A model generated the notes under the pieces. That model was not told the DNA's origin. It did not search any database and saw only the letters and a list, made by a program, of their open reading frames with translations. Both the position numbers and the translations under genes were made by a program. Below are positions 9,206 through 24,200 of a stretch of DNA of 64,000 nucleotides, piece after piece; the stretch's first letter is position 1; the number at the start of each line of letters is the position of its first letter. Source of the DNA: Luidia sarsii (Eukaryota > Echinodermata > Asteroidea > Paxillosida > Luidiidae); the NCBI GenBank assembly GCA_949987565.1, contig OX465113.1, forward strand, positions 9,173,399 through 9,237,398, given 5' to 3'.

Positions 9206-12200
9206 GTGAGTGCGAAAAGGGTGGGTGTGTTTACCAAGCGGATTAAAGAAAAGTTGGATGAAATACAAGAATTGCTAGTCAAACAAATCGATGAAAAACC
9301 GACTGGAAACTTTTGAACAACAAATTTGAAAAAAATTGTAAAAATTGGAACCCGAGACCTCTGTTTTTGTGTACCAGTGCTCTTCCCATCTGAGCTTAGA
9401 TGTAACCAGCCCTCTGATGGTGGCCTTCCCAAATAGTCAACTAATTGCAACCACTAATGCCCCCGGCAACTGCCTAGCCATAGCCATTGATACACTCACA
9501 TATGTATACATGTAGTAACAGCCTAGCCATAGCTATTGATGCACATAGTAACAGCCTAGCCATAGCCATTGATGCACATAGTAGCAGCCTAGCCATAGCA
9601 TTTGATGCATTTAGTAACAGCCTAGCCATAGCCATTGGTACACATAGTAGCAGCCTAGCCATAGCCATTGATGCACATAGTAGCAGCCTAGCCATAGCCA
9701 TTGATGCACATAGTAGCAGCCTAGTCATAGCTATTGATGCACTTAGTAACAGCCTAGCCATAGCCATTGATGCACATAGTAGCAGCCTAGCCATAGCCAT
9801 TGATGCATTTAGTAGCAGCCTAGCCATAGCTATTGATGCACTTAGTAACAGCCTAGCCATAGCCATTGATGCACTTAGTAACAGCCTAGCCATAGCCATT
9901 GATGCACTTAGTAACAGCCTAGCCATAGCCATTGATGCACATAGTAGCAGCCTAGCCATAGCTATTGATGCACATAGTAGCAGCCTAGCCATAGCCATTG
10001 ATGCACATAGTAGCAGCCTAGTCATAGCTATTGATGCACTTAGTAACAGCCTAGCCATAGCCATTGATGCACATAGTAGCAGCCTAGCCATAGCCATTGA
10101 TGCATTTAGTAGCAGCCTAGCCATAGCTATTGATGCACTTAGTAACAGCCTAGCCATAGCCATTGATGCACTTAGTAACAGCCTAGCCATAGCCATTGGT
10201 GCACTTAGTAACAGCCTAGCCATAGCCATTGATGCACATAGTAGCAGCCTAGCCATAGCCATTGATGCACATAGTAACAGCCTAGCCATAGCTATTGATG
10301 CACTTAGTAACAGCCTAGCCATAGCTATTGATGCACTTAGTAACAGCCTAGCCATAGCCATTGGTGCACATAGTAGCAGCCTAGCCATAGCCATTGATGC
10401 ACTTAGTAACAGCCTAGCCATAGCCATTGATGCACATAGTAGCAGCCTAGCCATAGCCATTGATGCATTTAGTAGCAGCCTAGCCAAAGCCATTGATGCA
10501 TTTAGTAACAGCCTAGCCATAGCCATTGATGCACTTAGTTACAGCCTAGCCATAGCCATTGATGCACTTAGTAACAGCCTAGCCATAGCCATTGATGCAC
10601 TTAGTAACAGCCTAGCCATAGCCATTGATGTACTTAGTAACAGCCTAGCCATAGCCATTGATGCACTTAGTAACAGCCTAGCCATAGCCATTGATGCACT
10701 TAGTAACAGCCTAGCCATAGCCATTGATGCACTTAGTAACAGCCTAGCCATAGCCATTGATGCACTTAGTAACAGCCTAGCCATAGCTATTGATGCACTT
10801 AGTAGCAGCCTAGCCATAGCTATTGATGCACATAGTAACAGCCTAGCCATAGCCATTGATGCACAAGTTTAGTAACAGCCTAGCCATAGCCATTGATGCA
10901 CATAGTAACAGCCTAGCCATAGCCAATGATGCACATAGTAACAGCCTAGCCATAGCCATTGATGCACTTAGTAACAGCCTAGCCATAGCCATTGATGCAC
11001 TTAGTAACAGCCTAGCCATAGCTATTGATGCACTTAGTAACAGCCTAGCCATAGCCATTGGTGCACATAGTAGCAGCCTAGCCATAGCCAATGATGCACA
11101 TAGTAACAGCCTAGCCATAGCCATTGATGCACTTAGTAACAGCCTAGCCATAGCCATTGATGCACTTAGTAACAGCCTAGCCATAGCTATTGATGCACTT
11201 AGTAACAGCCTAGCCATAGCTACAATGTATCAACTGATGTCATTGGCATCAACATAACAAACAACCCCAACTCTAACTTGACATTTTATACTGTACCGGT
11301 ACATGTGTTTCTAATGACAGACGAAGGTACAGTACTGTACAAAATGCCAAAATGATGAATTACCGGCTCTATTCAGTGCCACACACACACCATGGTGGTG
11401 TCATTGCAAACCTGTGCTGTGATGCCCTTTGATAAAGGCTTGAAGCCAGTATGCACACAAGCTTTATCTTCTCCACTGAGATATCGTATTCATTGCATGA
11501 AGTAGAAAATAAAGTGAACCAGCAAAGAGGTATAGAGGCCTGGGATATGGGCTCTAGTATGTACGTGCATGTACAATCCCAGCTGTTGCCCTTTGTAGTT
11601 ACACGGCCAAGTCACCTGTGCACAGCGCGACAGCCATCTACAGTACTCTAGGGCCAGAAATTAGAGCACACATAATGGATGAAGTTACATGTGTACGCTT
11701 CTTCTTCATTGCAATGGTGTACTCTGTCCCAGATTTCAAATCCCTCCCTCCCCCCTGATACATCTGAAGACCCCAGGGAGAAAAAAAAACCATCAGAAAT
11801 ACATGTATTTAGGCCATTGAAGATCTAGTCAATGAAGGTTTAGTGTGATGTATTGATGTATCGATCTTAAAAGCAGAATTTGGAAAGGTCCTGCACTGAT
11901 CAAAATGTCCCATCTCTAACATTTTGAAATACTGTATCTGGGCACATTTGTGTGCTATCTATCTATATGATAGATGTAAGATGTGTACAGGTCCACTCAT
12001 ACAGTATACATGTACACATGTACTGTACACTGCCGTGCAAAAGTCTGATCGCACTCACACGTGTTTTTTCAAAGACCTGTTTTACAGAGAAACTTTCTTA
12101 ATTTCACATAAAATGTCAAACCTGTGTTATGTGTGTTTATTTTAATCAAATATACCGTAATCATAACTCCACGACGACGATAATCGATTCATGGAATATT

Positions 12201-15200
12201 TATTAACGTGATTTTAACAGAATGTGGATATTCACAAAGACACTGGTATAGTTTTAATTTACTTAGACTTTGTCAATTTGTTGATTTTGATGATTAAAAT
12301 ACAAAAAGTTTTTTGTTTGAATGGGTGCGATCAGACTTTTACACGGCAGTGTATGTGTGTGGCTTTTCACTGTAACTGTAAGGCTGTTTCTTATATTTTT
12401 GTCGCGTTGCTTCAGACATTGTCAGATACATTCAGGGAATTTGATCTTGGTTAGGGGTCACAAGATCAGTCTATTTTGGGGAGGCTTTGAGTTTGAGTCA
12501 GCAAAGCTGTTTCCAACATTCTTTTTGCATTTCTTTAAGATTGGACGTTGATGAGATTCGTGTGTGTAATAAGCGGATGGCCTGAGTGTCATCGCGCGGT
12601 ATGATTGTCATACCCTCACCCCAACCCCCCCACCCCACCCATCCCACCCATCCCATCCCATCCAACCCCACCCCGCGTGGAAATTCAATTTTTTTTCTTT
12701 ACCACTCCAAGGCTGATGAGTGTAGAATTAGGAAGTCATGATTAAGACCGCATGACAGTTATTGGCACAGCGTGATTCACTAAGCCTTGTTGGTTACCTC
12801 TTTATTGGGTGCAACACGTGCCAATGTGCACACATGCCAATTTTTGTAGTCTCGTGGAGACATTGCTTTGTCGTTATAGTGCAGTATTATGTATAAAACC
12901 AAGTGAGAAACGATTTTTAAAACATGCCCCTATTTCAAATTTTCAACCACATTCACTTTCTATGGTAGAAATTTGGACCGTACATGTACAATTGTACAGT
13001 ATGTCCCTTATCTTACATTTCAATTTGCAACAGATTCTTACCCACCACAAATTTTCTGTTTCGGAGTTATTTCAAAATACCAGTTTCGTGAAAACCTTGT
13101 GGAGACCTATAGGCCCTACATGTACACCTTTACAATTTCCCTGGGGACATGTACTGTACATATATATTCAACCTATTGGATTATACATGTACGATTGTAC
13201 GGTATACATGTACATGTAGGTCTCCAAAAGCGATAAGGCACTAGATTCACGCCCGTGTATGCACGTACCATACATGTACAGTACATGTATGTACACACTA
13301 GGTACTGGTACATACCTGTACATTTTTGGAGAATTGGGCAAGATAAGTTATTAATATTATTATTATTATTTATTCGGCCAAGGAAAACAAACAAGTAGTA
13401 CATTCAAGGTGAGAAAGGGTACAGTCTATATCATGGGAAATCAAGATGGGAGAAAAATGGTTGAATAAATGCCAAACAAGAATATACACGTACAATGTAT
13501 GTATCAGATATGTGATAGGTCAGGATGAGAAGGGGAAGAGATGGGGCAAGGACTGGGGATGAAGGGGAAGAGATTGGGCAGGAGGGTAAGAGGGAAGGAG
13601 TAAACAAGCAGAAGGCCAATCCAATTTAAGACGGCCAGGAGGAACAAAAGTGAAAAACACTGCATGGCTCAAAACCCTGTTCCCCGATCCAGTCCTGTTA
13701 GAAGGTTGTGCTTGGTAGATGAACAAAGTGGAAGGTTATGGTACGTACAGTGTACGTGCCACCGTCTCTTGTGAGACTGGAGAGTGGCTCTCAAAAGGGC
13801 CGATGACTCAACATTTCGGACAGTGCGTCCCCTGTCCCGTCGTCAGGATACAGCCGATGAATGGGACAAAGCTTTACATGGGCCATTGTGTCTAAACAAA
13901 CAAATTGTGTGTGCACTGCAATACGTATAGATCTATCATTTCCTCCCTGGACAACTTTCAAACTCGCTTGAAATCATTCTTGATTAGTTGATCAGATGTA
14001 CATATGTACACGTGGGTTTCCCTCTTGTAACTTTGTTAATTTTTTTCCTTTTGTTTGTTTGACTTAAATTGAGAAATTAGCTGTGTCACATCCACTTTGT
14101 GTGATCCCTTAGCTGCCGTAGCCTCGTAAATCTCATAAATTAATGCCTTTTAGGAAAGGTCCTGCTAGGATTGAAACGTCGGGCCCCCCTAATTTTTGAT
14201 GTTCATTTGTTTTTTGGTAATTTCAGTCAGTGAGCAGTTTGCAACATATTTGCATAGATTTATTACTGTGAAATTAAGAGGACCTGTCATTTCGATTCCT
14301 ACCCAGTAGCAGTTAGTACTGTTGATTGTGGACAATGTACAGTACATAGGCTATACTGTGCCTGTCCAGACTTCAGTGTCCACGTGTACTGTTCATGTAC
14401 ATGTACTTGTACAGAACATGTACAGTACATGTACATGTACGTATTCTATTCTCACTACCGGTAGCTATAGCAGACTAGTGTTTTTTTCCTTGGGTACATG
14501 TACATGTACCGGTACCTAAACATGCTGTCAACAGAGCTTGTCATAATTCTATTCTAGTAGTGAATTCATCATTGCACTGAAATGGAATGCTTCACCGCAT
14601 GGCTGATTCCTTTGTGATCCAGAGTGCATACATGTACAGTGTACTATTGTACAGTGTACAGTACTTAATAAAATAATGGTCCAGTGACATTCTTGAAATT
14701 TCGGATATCGTGTAGGACAAGGGCAGACAACGACTGGAAATACGAACACATTATCAATCATGAAACCGCCCTCAAACAGTTAATGCACTCATCAAAGTGC
14801 TGCCCTTTGCAGAAGTGGATTAATCACCGTGCCTTCTGAGGAGGAACTTGTCAGTCTGCACATACACGTGCATGTACTGTACATTCGTCATCGCAGTCGT
14901 CATCATCACCGCAGCGGTGTATCACTTGGGCCAAAGCCAGCTCCTCCGCGACGTACGTGCCAGCCTGAAAGACACGCGGCCACCCTCCCCCATGCCCTGA
15001 TCCAATGCATGCAGGCATGCCCTCTCATCCATGCGGTGTCTCATTTTTGCAGCCATCCTTCAATAACATCCTCATCCAATCCAGTCCTTTGATCAACTTC
15101 CCCTTGTCCATCTTCACTTCGACATACCGGTATCTTCCCCTTCATTACAACTTCTTCTTTGTACACTGTACACACATGTACCGTATGTGTGTGGGCCTAC

Positions 15201-18200
15201 CAGTACACTAAACATGTTCAAAGCGTTTTTACAACATTTGACATGAGTTTGTTTTTTCATTTCATCTCACCAAGTTGGCCTGTCATTTAAAGGCCCAATT
15301 ACAACATTTTGAAGATCGGGAAACATCGATGTCCACAGATTTCTTAATTTACACAGGAAATCTTCACTCAAACATCGACCAATACACTGTAGTTGCTCGC
15401 GAGTAATAGGCCTAAACTATATCTTACAGTACAGAATGGTACATAAACCATGACGTTCTTTTTTCTACTTGAATCTCATATTACCGTTTGACAGTTTGAG
15501 CTAAAATCGTCGCAGTTATTGCTTTATGGGAACATTTTATGATTTAACACACAAACTGTGGCAATCTTCTGACAGTTTGACCTTTACCAACTGACATTTG
15601 ATATACATGTACTGTACAGTAAAAAGGGCCTTTAAATCATACAGGTACATGTACATGTATGTATGTAGAGTGTGTACAGTACTCAGTAGCTGGAGTTTTC
15701 TCGAAGGCATTAACTTGAGAAACCTCTTGGATCGAAACATCAGCCCCCTGAATTTCTGAGATAAATGTACTACATGTACACTAAAATCAAGATGTACATG
15801 TACAATGTACATCATGCACAATGTACATGTACAGTGTACATAGGCCTACATACACCACTTCAAGTTTTTTCTTTCTTAATTCTTGGTTCTTATTGAAAAC
15901 CGATGCAAAGCAGTTCTAATGGTAACCCCCTTGGAGCCGGGTCAGTCAGCAGTCCACTTGTGCTCCACTTAGATTGGAGTAATCAGAGCTTTTCCTTTGT
16001 TCTACTCTGACCTCAGCAGTGTTGTTTTTTAACCGGAGACCAGCCCGCTGCACTTAAGCCGTGTTCCCACTGGACTTAATTTTGTCAAACTACCGTGGCT
16101 GAGCGGAAGAATGACCAAATTAAGTCCGGTGGGGACGCTCGGTAAACTGACGTCCCTGTCAAGTTACCGCTACCGCGATGTAAAACTAACAGGGTGAGAG
16201 GAGTCGCGGAAGACTTCCGCTAAGCCACGGTAACTTAACAGGGCCGCTAAAAAGTCCAGTGGGAACAGCCCTGTCATGTTAAACTACCGCGACCGTGCTG
16301 TAAAATGCTATATAAACAGAGCAGCTTCCTGTGTTATGTCACCACTGCACAGAAATGGCTAGCGGGAGCGCGAAAGTGGTGGTATGGTTCCCTGACGCCA
16401 ACACGCCAGTACAGTACATTTACACGTACATGTACAGGTACATGTACTGTACACATGTAGTACATGTTGTATAATGTACATTTTGTACCATTCAATCATT
16501 CATTTGTAATTGTTTGCTGTATACTTCATGTACTGTACTTCTCGTCTTCAAGCTCCGTGACATCGGTGAAATATGTCAGGTTTGATTGATTTTGTCCGAC
16601 TTTTTTACTGGCTCTGATCCCAGTGAAAATACTGAAGAACAATTAAAGAGGAGAGCTGGCAGATCACCAGTCGGCTCAAAACCGGACATCGTACTACCAC
16701 TCGTAGTCGCACTAGAAGAAACAATGACCTGTCTTAAAACCCAACTGCCAACGATATATTCACGTGGCGTGTTGTACCCAGCGGCAGTAGTACTAGTCAT
16801 TACATGTACAGTACATGTCAGTAGCTGACTGTACAACGTTACGATTTCAGCGCGAAAAGTACGTCATTTCCCTCCAAGGGCAAAGGTTACTGTACACAGC
16901 AGCCTCAATAATCGGACATTCTCCTCGATGCACGGCGAATAAACACTCCGTCGTCTTAAAAAAAAGTCCACGTGGGAATGCACGGTAGACTAGCATTCGG
17001 GAATGTTGCGGTAAGTTACCGCATGGCCGCGGAAGAAAAAATCCTGTGGGAACACGGCTTTACTGTGGTTAGAATGGTCTGGCTCCGTTGGCAAGGGGGA
17101 GTCCACACAATTAGGGAAAAGAAAAGCCCCTTTGGCTGGACCCTAAAAAGTCCTTCAGACACTATAGACTACCATTCACAGGCAAATTGGCTAATTTTAC
17201 AGAAATCTTCTTTCAAAAATTAGTGGGCCTGACGTTTCGATCCTTGCAGGAACTTTCTCAAAGGTTCTCTACCTTTGAGAAAGGTCCTGCTAGGATCGAA
17301 ACGTCAGGCCCACTAAATTTTGAGATTTGCATTTTGGTAATTTTAGTCAGTAAACAATTTGCAACATTTTTGTATATCACTCTAAGAAATCTCCTGTGTT
17401 CACATGTAGGCCTTCGGGACATAGGTCTCTAAATTACCAGCTAGGACTGTAATAATATGGGTGCCTACTCTGCCCAGGGCAATGTGTACTCTTTTGGCAG
17501 TGTGTACTCTGCTTGTCATCAGGCATTGTCAGGAGACAGTATACCCACCAGCTCTAAACGTTGAGTTACTGCTACCGGCTCTTTTCAGAGCCATGCACAG
17601 TTGCACACACTGCTTCCCAAGAGAGATCTATGTGTTACATGGCGTCACCGCAAGCCTTCCACTTGGTACTTCCATGCAAAAAAAGCCAGCTCTTTTTCAG
17701 AGCCACCCACTCCTCCTCAAAAGAGATGTGTTAATTACAGTACATGGTGTCACCACCATGCTAAAAGAGCTGGCTCTTTTCAGAGCCACACACTCCTTCT
17801 CAAAAGAGATGCGTTAACAACTGTAATTACATGGTGTCACCACCATGCTAAAAGTGCTGGCTCTTTTCAGAGCCACATGATCCTTCTCAAAAGAGATCTG
17901 TTAGTGTTACATGTGATGTATGGTATCACTGCAAAAACTTCCACTTGGTATAGGCACTCTTCCACCATGCAAACCTACATGTACCCTACCAGTACATGTA
18001 ATTCAAGTTTTATCAAACTGTCCACATTGCCATGCAAACCTTGTCTTGTGTCTGACCTCTTTGGTCTGAGCATGAAGGTAGTGCCCTGATAAGTACACGT
18101 GTATTGTATGACATACATGTACACATGTAAATCCCTGGTCTGACCAGCTGACCAGGGTCAGTAGTGATACACAGTGATACTTGTACTGTACCATGAAAGC

Positions 18201-21200
18201 TTGTACCCTCGTAGTGTACTGCACATGTACTGTACACATATATAACGGTGCCTGAGAGTTCTAGCCTTGGAACAGTGAGCACTGATGGTGATGGTGCTCA
18301 CCTAGTGACAGGCCCAGATTAGCCAGCCAGCCAGTCAGTCAGCCAGTCAGCCAGTCAGCCAGTCAGCTGGTCAGTCAGCCCTGCTTCTTGATGGCTGCAT
18401 GCCAGGTGTTTGGTAGACAGCAAAGCTGACTGTCAAGAATGAAGGATTTGGGAGTGCTGTACAAACATGTGTGCAGTGTACATGACATGTACATGTAGTG
18501 TACAATACTTTGCCCAGATTCAATTACATACCGGTACATGTACATACTTCACCATCCATGATACAGATAGGTCTACAGTACATTACATGTAAACATGGAA
18601 GATAACACATTTCTAAATTAGAGTATTGGAACATGAACTTACATACAGTACGTATGTGTTGTGTTGTGTAGACTGCAGTGAGCAGAGATATAATACATTA
18701 TGGGTATGGTAAGAGGCACAGCCTGTGAGATAAACATTTTTACAAAGACTTACAGTCCATGGTTAAAATTTAAATGCATACTGTATTGGCTAAATCGTGG
18801 ACAAAAGAATGGTTTAATGACCAGAGACTGTTTATCCCAATCCCAGCAAAGACTACCGTACATGTACATGTACGTAGTTGGAACTTGGAAGGCCACCATC
18901 TAAAGGCAGGTTAAGCTCAGGTGGTGAAGAGCATGGTACATGTACGTAAAACCAGATGTCTCAGGTTCAAGTCCCGGTCCAAGTGCTGTGCATGTATGTC
19001 TTCCTGCATTAGCCATGCACACTATAGGACACACGCACTGTATTTGACCACAACTGCTATTGAACCACACGCAATCGGCTTGCGATTTTTTCGACCTGTG
19101 TGGACGTGGGCAAACAAAATAAACCCAGTTTTTGAATCGCGATTGAAATCGCGTTCATTTGCACAGTGGGAACGGCCATCATGTAAATGTACACGTTCTC
19201 TTTCCTTGCCCTATATGATTGTACATAGGTGCAATTATGTGCATGTGTGTACTGTAAGTGGGCCATTCCTACATTGAAGGAGGTGCATTACACTTCACAG
19301 ATCTTGTCCTTGAACCATGTGTGCTCTCATGGTGATTGTAATCACATGTTATGAAAGACACAGTTCCCGAAAGAGGTACGTGTACCTGTACCTGTACACA
19401 GTACATCAACATTTGCTACTGTATAGTACAGTGCTGTCAGTTCAGGAGTAGACTCAGGACAGGGTTGGGAGAACCTGTAACTAGTGCACTGTACAGATAC
19501 CGGTAGTTTAGAAGAACAAAATAAAACTGCTCGGCGCAGCATTATAAATAATTTTTGTTAATACTAAAAATTATAATAATAATTATAGTGCATATTCCAT
19601 CTGCATACTATCTTCATACATGATGCACTTTACAAAGGAAATACATGTGTACACTGTACATGTATTATGTTACACCATTACATTTAAGCATCGATAAAAT
19701 ACTGTATATAAGCCTACATGTACATATTAAACTGTCATACCGGTAATTAGTACACCATTAATATGAATGATTGGCTCAGCACTCAATGCCTGTCACTCTT
19801 CATGATATACAGTACAGTATACATGTACATGTATTCCAGAAGATAATAGAAAAAGAAGATTGAATCACAGTGGTCGCCAATTGTTGAAATTCGTGGCACA
19901 AAGTCGTGGAGGAGATGCCTTTTGACGCATCGGTCGGTCTTGGCTTTTTGTTGTCTCCAGTCTCGAGCATTCGGTGCGGAAGTTGGACTGATCCCAAGAG
20001 GAATTCCCCCGTGACCCAAAGGCGTGCACGTTCCCATCGCACGCAGGGGAAAACCGTTTCCGGCGCGAGCAAACCGCTTCCGGCGCGAGCAAACCGCTCA
20101 TCGCTCCCCTCGCTTTTTGTTCGCGCTCGGAGGCACGGCAGCTCCGTCGGGCCTTCATCGCTCTCTGGGCTCCCTGGGTATTCTGCAGAGCCTCCCCCTC
20201 CCCCCTCCCCCCACCCCCCGGCCTTCCCCACCGACCCCGTTTCTGACAGGGGTTTCGTAACCGCAGACCGGACGTTAGCAAGGAAGTGAATAAGCTAATG
20301 GGAGCCATCCTGTCTCATCAAGCGGTTGTGGGCGATCCCTGACTGTGTTGGGGGAGCTATTATAGAGGAGATGAAGGAGAGTAAACCAGGAGCTCTTCTC
20401 TTCAACAACGTTGAGGTCTCAAAACTTGCCGGAAAAGCATCTTTAAAGGCCCAATACAACATTGGGAAGATCAGAAAACATCAATGTACACAGATTTCTT
20501 TCTAATTTACACAGTTTGTATATGGACATAATAGAATCCTCATGTTGAAATCTTACGGTCTGGGATGCTGTACTTCCCTAGTTAAATCTTCACTCAAACA
20601 TCGACAAATAGTTTATTACTCGCAAGTAATAAACTATTTGTTACACTACAGAAAGGTGCAAAAACCGTGACAGTCTTTTACCTTTTTACCTTTTACCTTT
20701 TTACGGTTTTTTGGGATGTTTAAAAATGCCACAAACTGTGGCAATCTTTTGACCTTTACCAATGTTCCTTTAAGGCTAAGGCTGAACAATAAAATAGAAC
20801 GTGCTTCCTATCACATGGCATCTGGAAATAGGGTAGGTAATGTAGGAAAATTGGGATTTGGGGCTTTTCTGTCTCAACGGAAAAGGCATATATTTAAAAA
20901 AAAAATCTTTTTTGATGCCGAGTCATGCCCTGGCTTGGTGTTAAATTTTTTTTTTACATATACTAGATCCAACAGAAACTCGATTTACATGTATACAGGC
21001 TAGGGTTGGTTGTTTGAAATCATGTTGATTAAATCACTCGGGTTGTGCCGTCAAAATAAGGTCACGCCAACTTGCAATCAGAATAAGGTCAGTCGGGAAA
21101 CACTCCCCCCTCAAAAAAAAAAAAAAAAATTCAAATAAAAAATCGGGTCGCGCCGTCAAAATAGCGTCGGCCGGAAAACCGGAAGATTTTTTTTTTGTCG

Positions 21201-24200
21201 GGGTGGGCCTAAGATCTCAATTCTCATCTTTGTAGAGGCGTGGAAAACATTCCCTTGAGACTGGCCTGAGACTGAAGACCAATCTCTGTCACTGTCAGAG
21301 CAATTTGTTTGGTCATCTGTTCAACTCTGTCCAGACCTCCAACATTCATGTGGCATCAGGCATTGTACGTGTCGGGGGTCCAAATATCTTCTAGACTCGA
21401 GGACCGAGTCTATAGTGATGTCAGCGTTGGTCCAGTGCAGTGTGTGACCGCAATGGTGCTTCTTCGTCTTTTTTGGTGAACAATTAAGGAGTCAAACAAA
21501 TACAGGAAAAACTGACAGAACTTTTTTTTTAAAGAAGGAAATTTCATTAGAATGTTCATATTTGCAAAGAACAGTGCTCAAACTTTACAGTCAATGTCTG
21601 TTTAAAAATTGAGAGAAGGCTTGTCATTTACCTTACAGTGTATCTTTGACATAAATTTCATGAAATTTGCCTGTTAATCTACTCCTTGCTGAAACATTAT
21701 AGATACTTATTACTGATGGATGTACACTTGCATGCGCTGTACAAATATGCCAGGTGCATAAAGCGCATTTTAATGTACTTTCCAAGTACAACGACATGTC
21801 CTGTCTCAATCAGTCCACACGCAAGACTGTGTGTGATAAGATTACAGACAGCCTCTCTACACGCCTGTACCTGTGCACATTGCCAATTCAGTCCTTGTGC
21901 TCTAGTTCCATGGTTTCTACTTGCCCGATTTGGCTTGGCTTGGCTGCATGTACATGTGTACTAGTACATGCACATTATACACACAGTCCAATATACACAC
22001 CTGTTACTTCATGCATAATGCACAGCTACATGTAAAGCCTTGGTCCAGACACTGAGACACTATATAGGAGCACCTTGCAGCTCACAGATATCCCTGTTCT
22101 TGTAACGTGAACTCCCGCTTTGACACTGCAATAGTAACTCTACTCTTCCATCTTAATTTCCCACCCTACAATAGCTGGCAATGAGTTTCTTATCAGCTGT
22201 GGGCTTTTTTATATTGGACACCTTTCACAGAGCTGCAGATAGACACATGCATACATGTATATGAAGTACTGTACGTGTACTTGTACATGTATACATGTGT
22301 ACATGTACAGTCTATAATTTTAGTTTCAATCTGAGTCATGCACCCATGTGCAATTTTCAATGTCTCAGTGTTCTACATAGTATATGTACAAGTAAGGAGC
22401 ACATGATTTGTATCAGAACAAGTACTTGTACATGTACACTGTACAGTACACTGAACACTACATACATGTACATGTACAGCTGTACGTACGTGTAGTCGTG
22501 TACATGTACATGTACATTGTACAAATGTAATGTGCATGTAGGCCTACTGTATTTTACTGCATTGTACAATTCAAGCAGTGCAACAAGCAATAATCGCATG
22601 CATATTTTTGCATATTTTTCGCATTAGCATATTTTCGTCCCACATACATGTAGACATGGTAGATATACATGTATAGTAACATAAAAAATTGAAAATGTAG
22701 CAAAATCCTCACGAACTCGGACCGTATACAAATTGGGGGTGGGGGTGTTCTATCCAACAGGGCCCACATGTACATGTACACATGTACTGTATCGATCACT
22801 GCAGAGAGAGTCCTGCCTTTGAGATAAGGAACCGCTTGGTCCTGTGTTTGGAATTAAAACATCAGGTCCTCCTAATTTTTTCTTTCTTTATTAACAGAAA
22901 ATGGGCAAACATGCCTAGAACCTCTGCCCCCACCCCCCCCCCTCCATTCTTAGTCTGTGCGTTACAAAAATGCACCAGCCAGCCCAGTATGGTAAATGCC
23001 CCACATGTTGAAAACAGCAGTGCACCTGTAAGCATTGCTCAGCTACGTGTATTAAAGTAGCACATGTCTGCCCCAGCCACGCGGTGACTCACTCCAGGAA
23101 GAATTGGTCTGCCTGCAAATTATGAAGCCGGCCGGCCGGCCACCAGCCCGCCAGAGCCCGTCGGTGAAAACCACTTGAACATGTGGCCGTGCACCGGCAA
23201 GATCTTACACGGTGCACCACAAGAAGCTCAATCGCACCCACGTACAGTACTGTACAGTGTTCACGCACAATGTACAGTGTACTGTACACATGCTGGAGAA
23301 AGATGCACGCAGGGGCTTCCATTGAAAGCAATCGTAGCATTTGTCCACGACAAAAGCGCCTGAATGCATTTAGATCTATCAAATGACAGTAAAATTGTGC
23401 AAGCTGCTGACTGACCAGAATGACCCAATAAAAAAGCGAATATCAAAAATTAGGAGGGCCTGACGTTTCGATCCTTGCAGGACCTTTCGCAGAGGCAAAT
23501 GAGTTACAGGTACAATATACAAAAATGTTGCAAACTGCTTTCTGACAAAAATTACCATAATGCAAATCTCAAAATGTAGTGGGCCTGACGTACGTTTTGA
23601 TCTTAGCAGGACCTTTCTCAAAGGCAGAGTTACAAGGACCAAAGAGATCTACATGTACACGAAGGAAGGGGATAGGACACGGATGAGAAACAAAGGACAA
23701 AGAGTAAAGCTACACGTAGTAGGGCGAGATCAAAGGGAAGGGCTAGGAGTAGTGTAGGGATTAATGAGAACAGGGGGAAAGAATGAGTTACATTAGGAAT
23801 ACCTTGATCATCTGCACAGCTAACAGTAGGATTTCCTTAGGCTATTCCCTTTTAAAGGCCACGCTGTACGCATACATGTACATGTATGTTACTAGTTAGT
23901 TGGAAAGGACATTCACACATATTCAAACATCCTAGCAGTAGCACTAGCAGGACAAAATAATGCAGAACAAGGTATACCGGTAATTTTATTCAGTAAACAG
24001 TTTGCAACATTTTGTTTTATAAATTGCTCCCAGTAGTATTAAACAAACAGATAAATGAAAAACTGACTTGGATTCCTTATTCCAAGTTTCCAAGTTTCTA
24101 ACCTTTGAACACGAGCACTGGTATGCAAAACCTCTCAGGTCCAGTTAAGATTACATTCTTTGCAAGTTTGTCTAAAATAATACACAGATAATTGTAAAAA

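Noticed and set aside
9487..10872. 461-codon frame on the plus strand and 350-codon frame on the minus strand
   Set aside because: Both come from a 33-bp tandem unit inside a PLK intron. No start context, splice sites or family resemblance.
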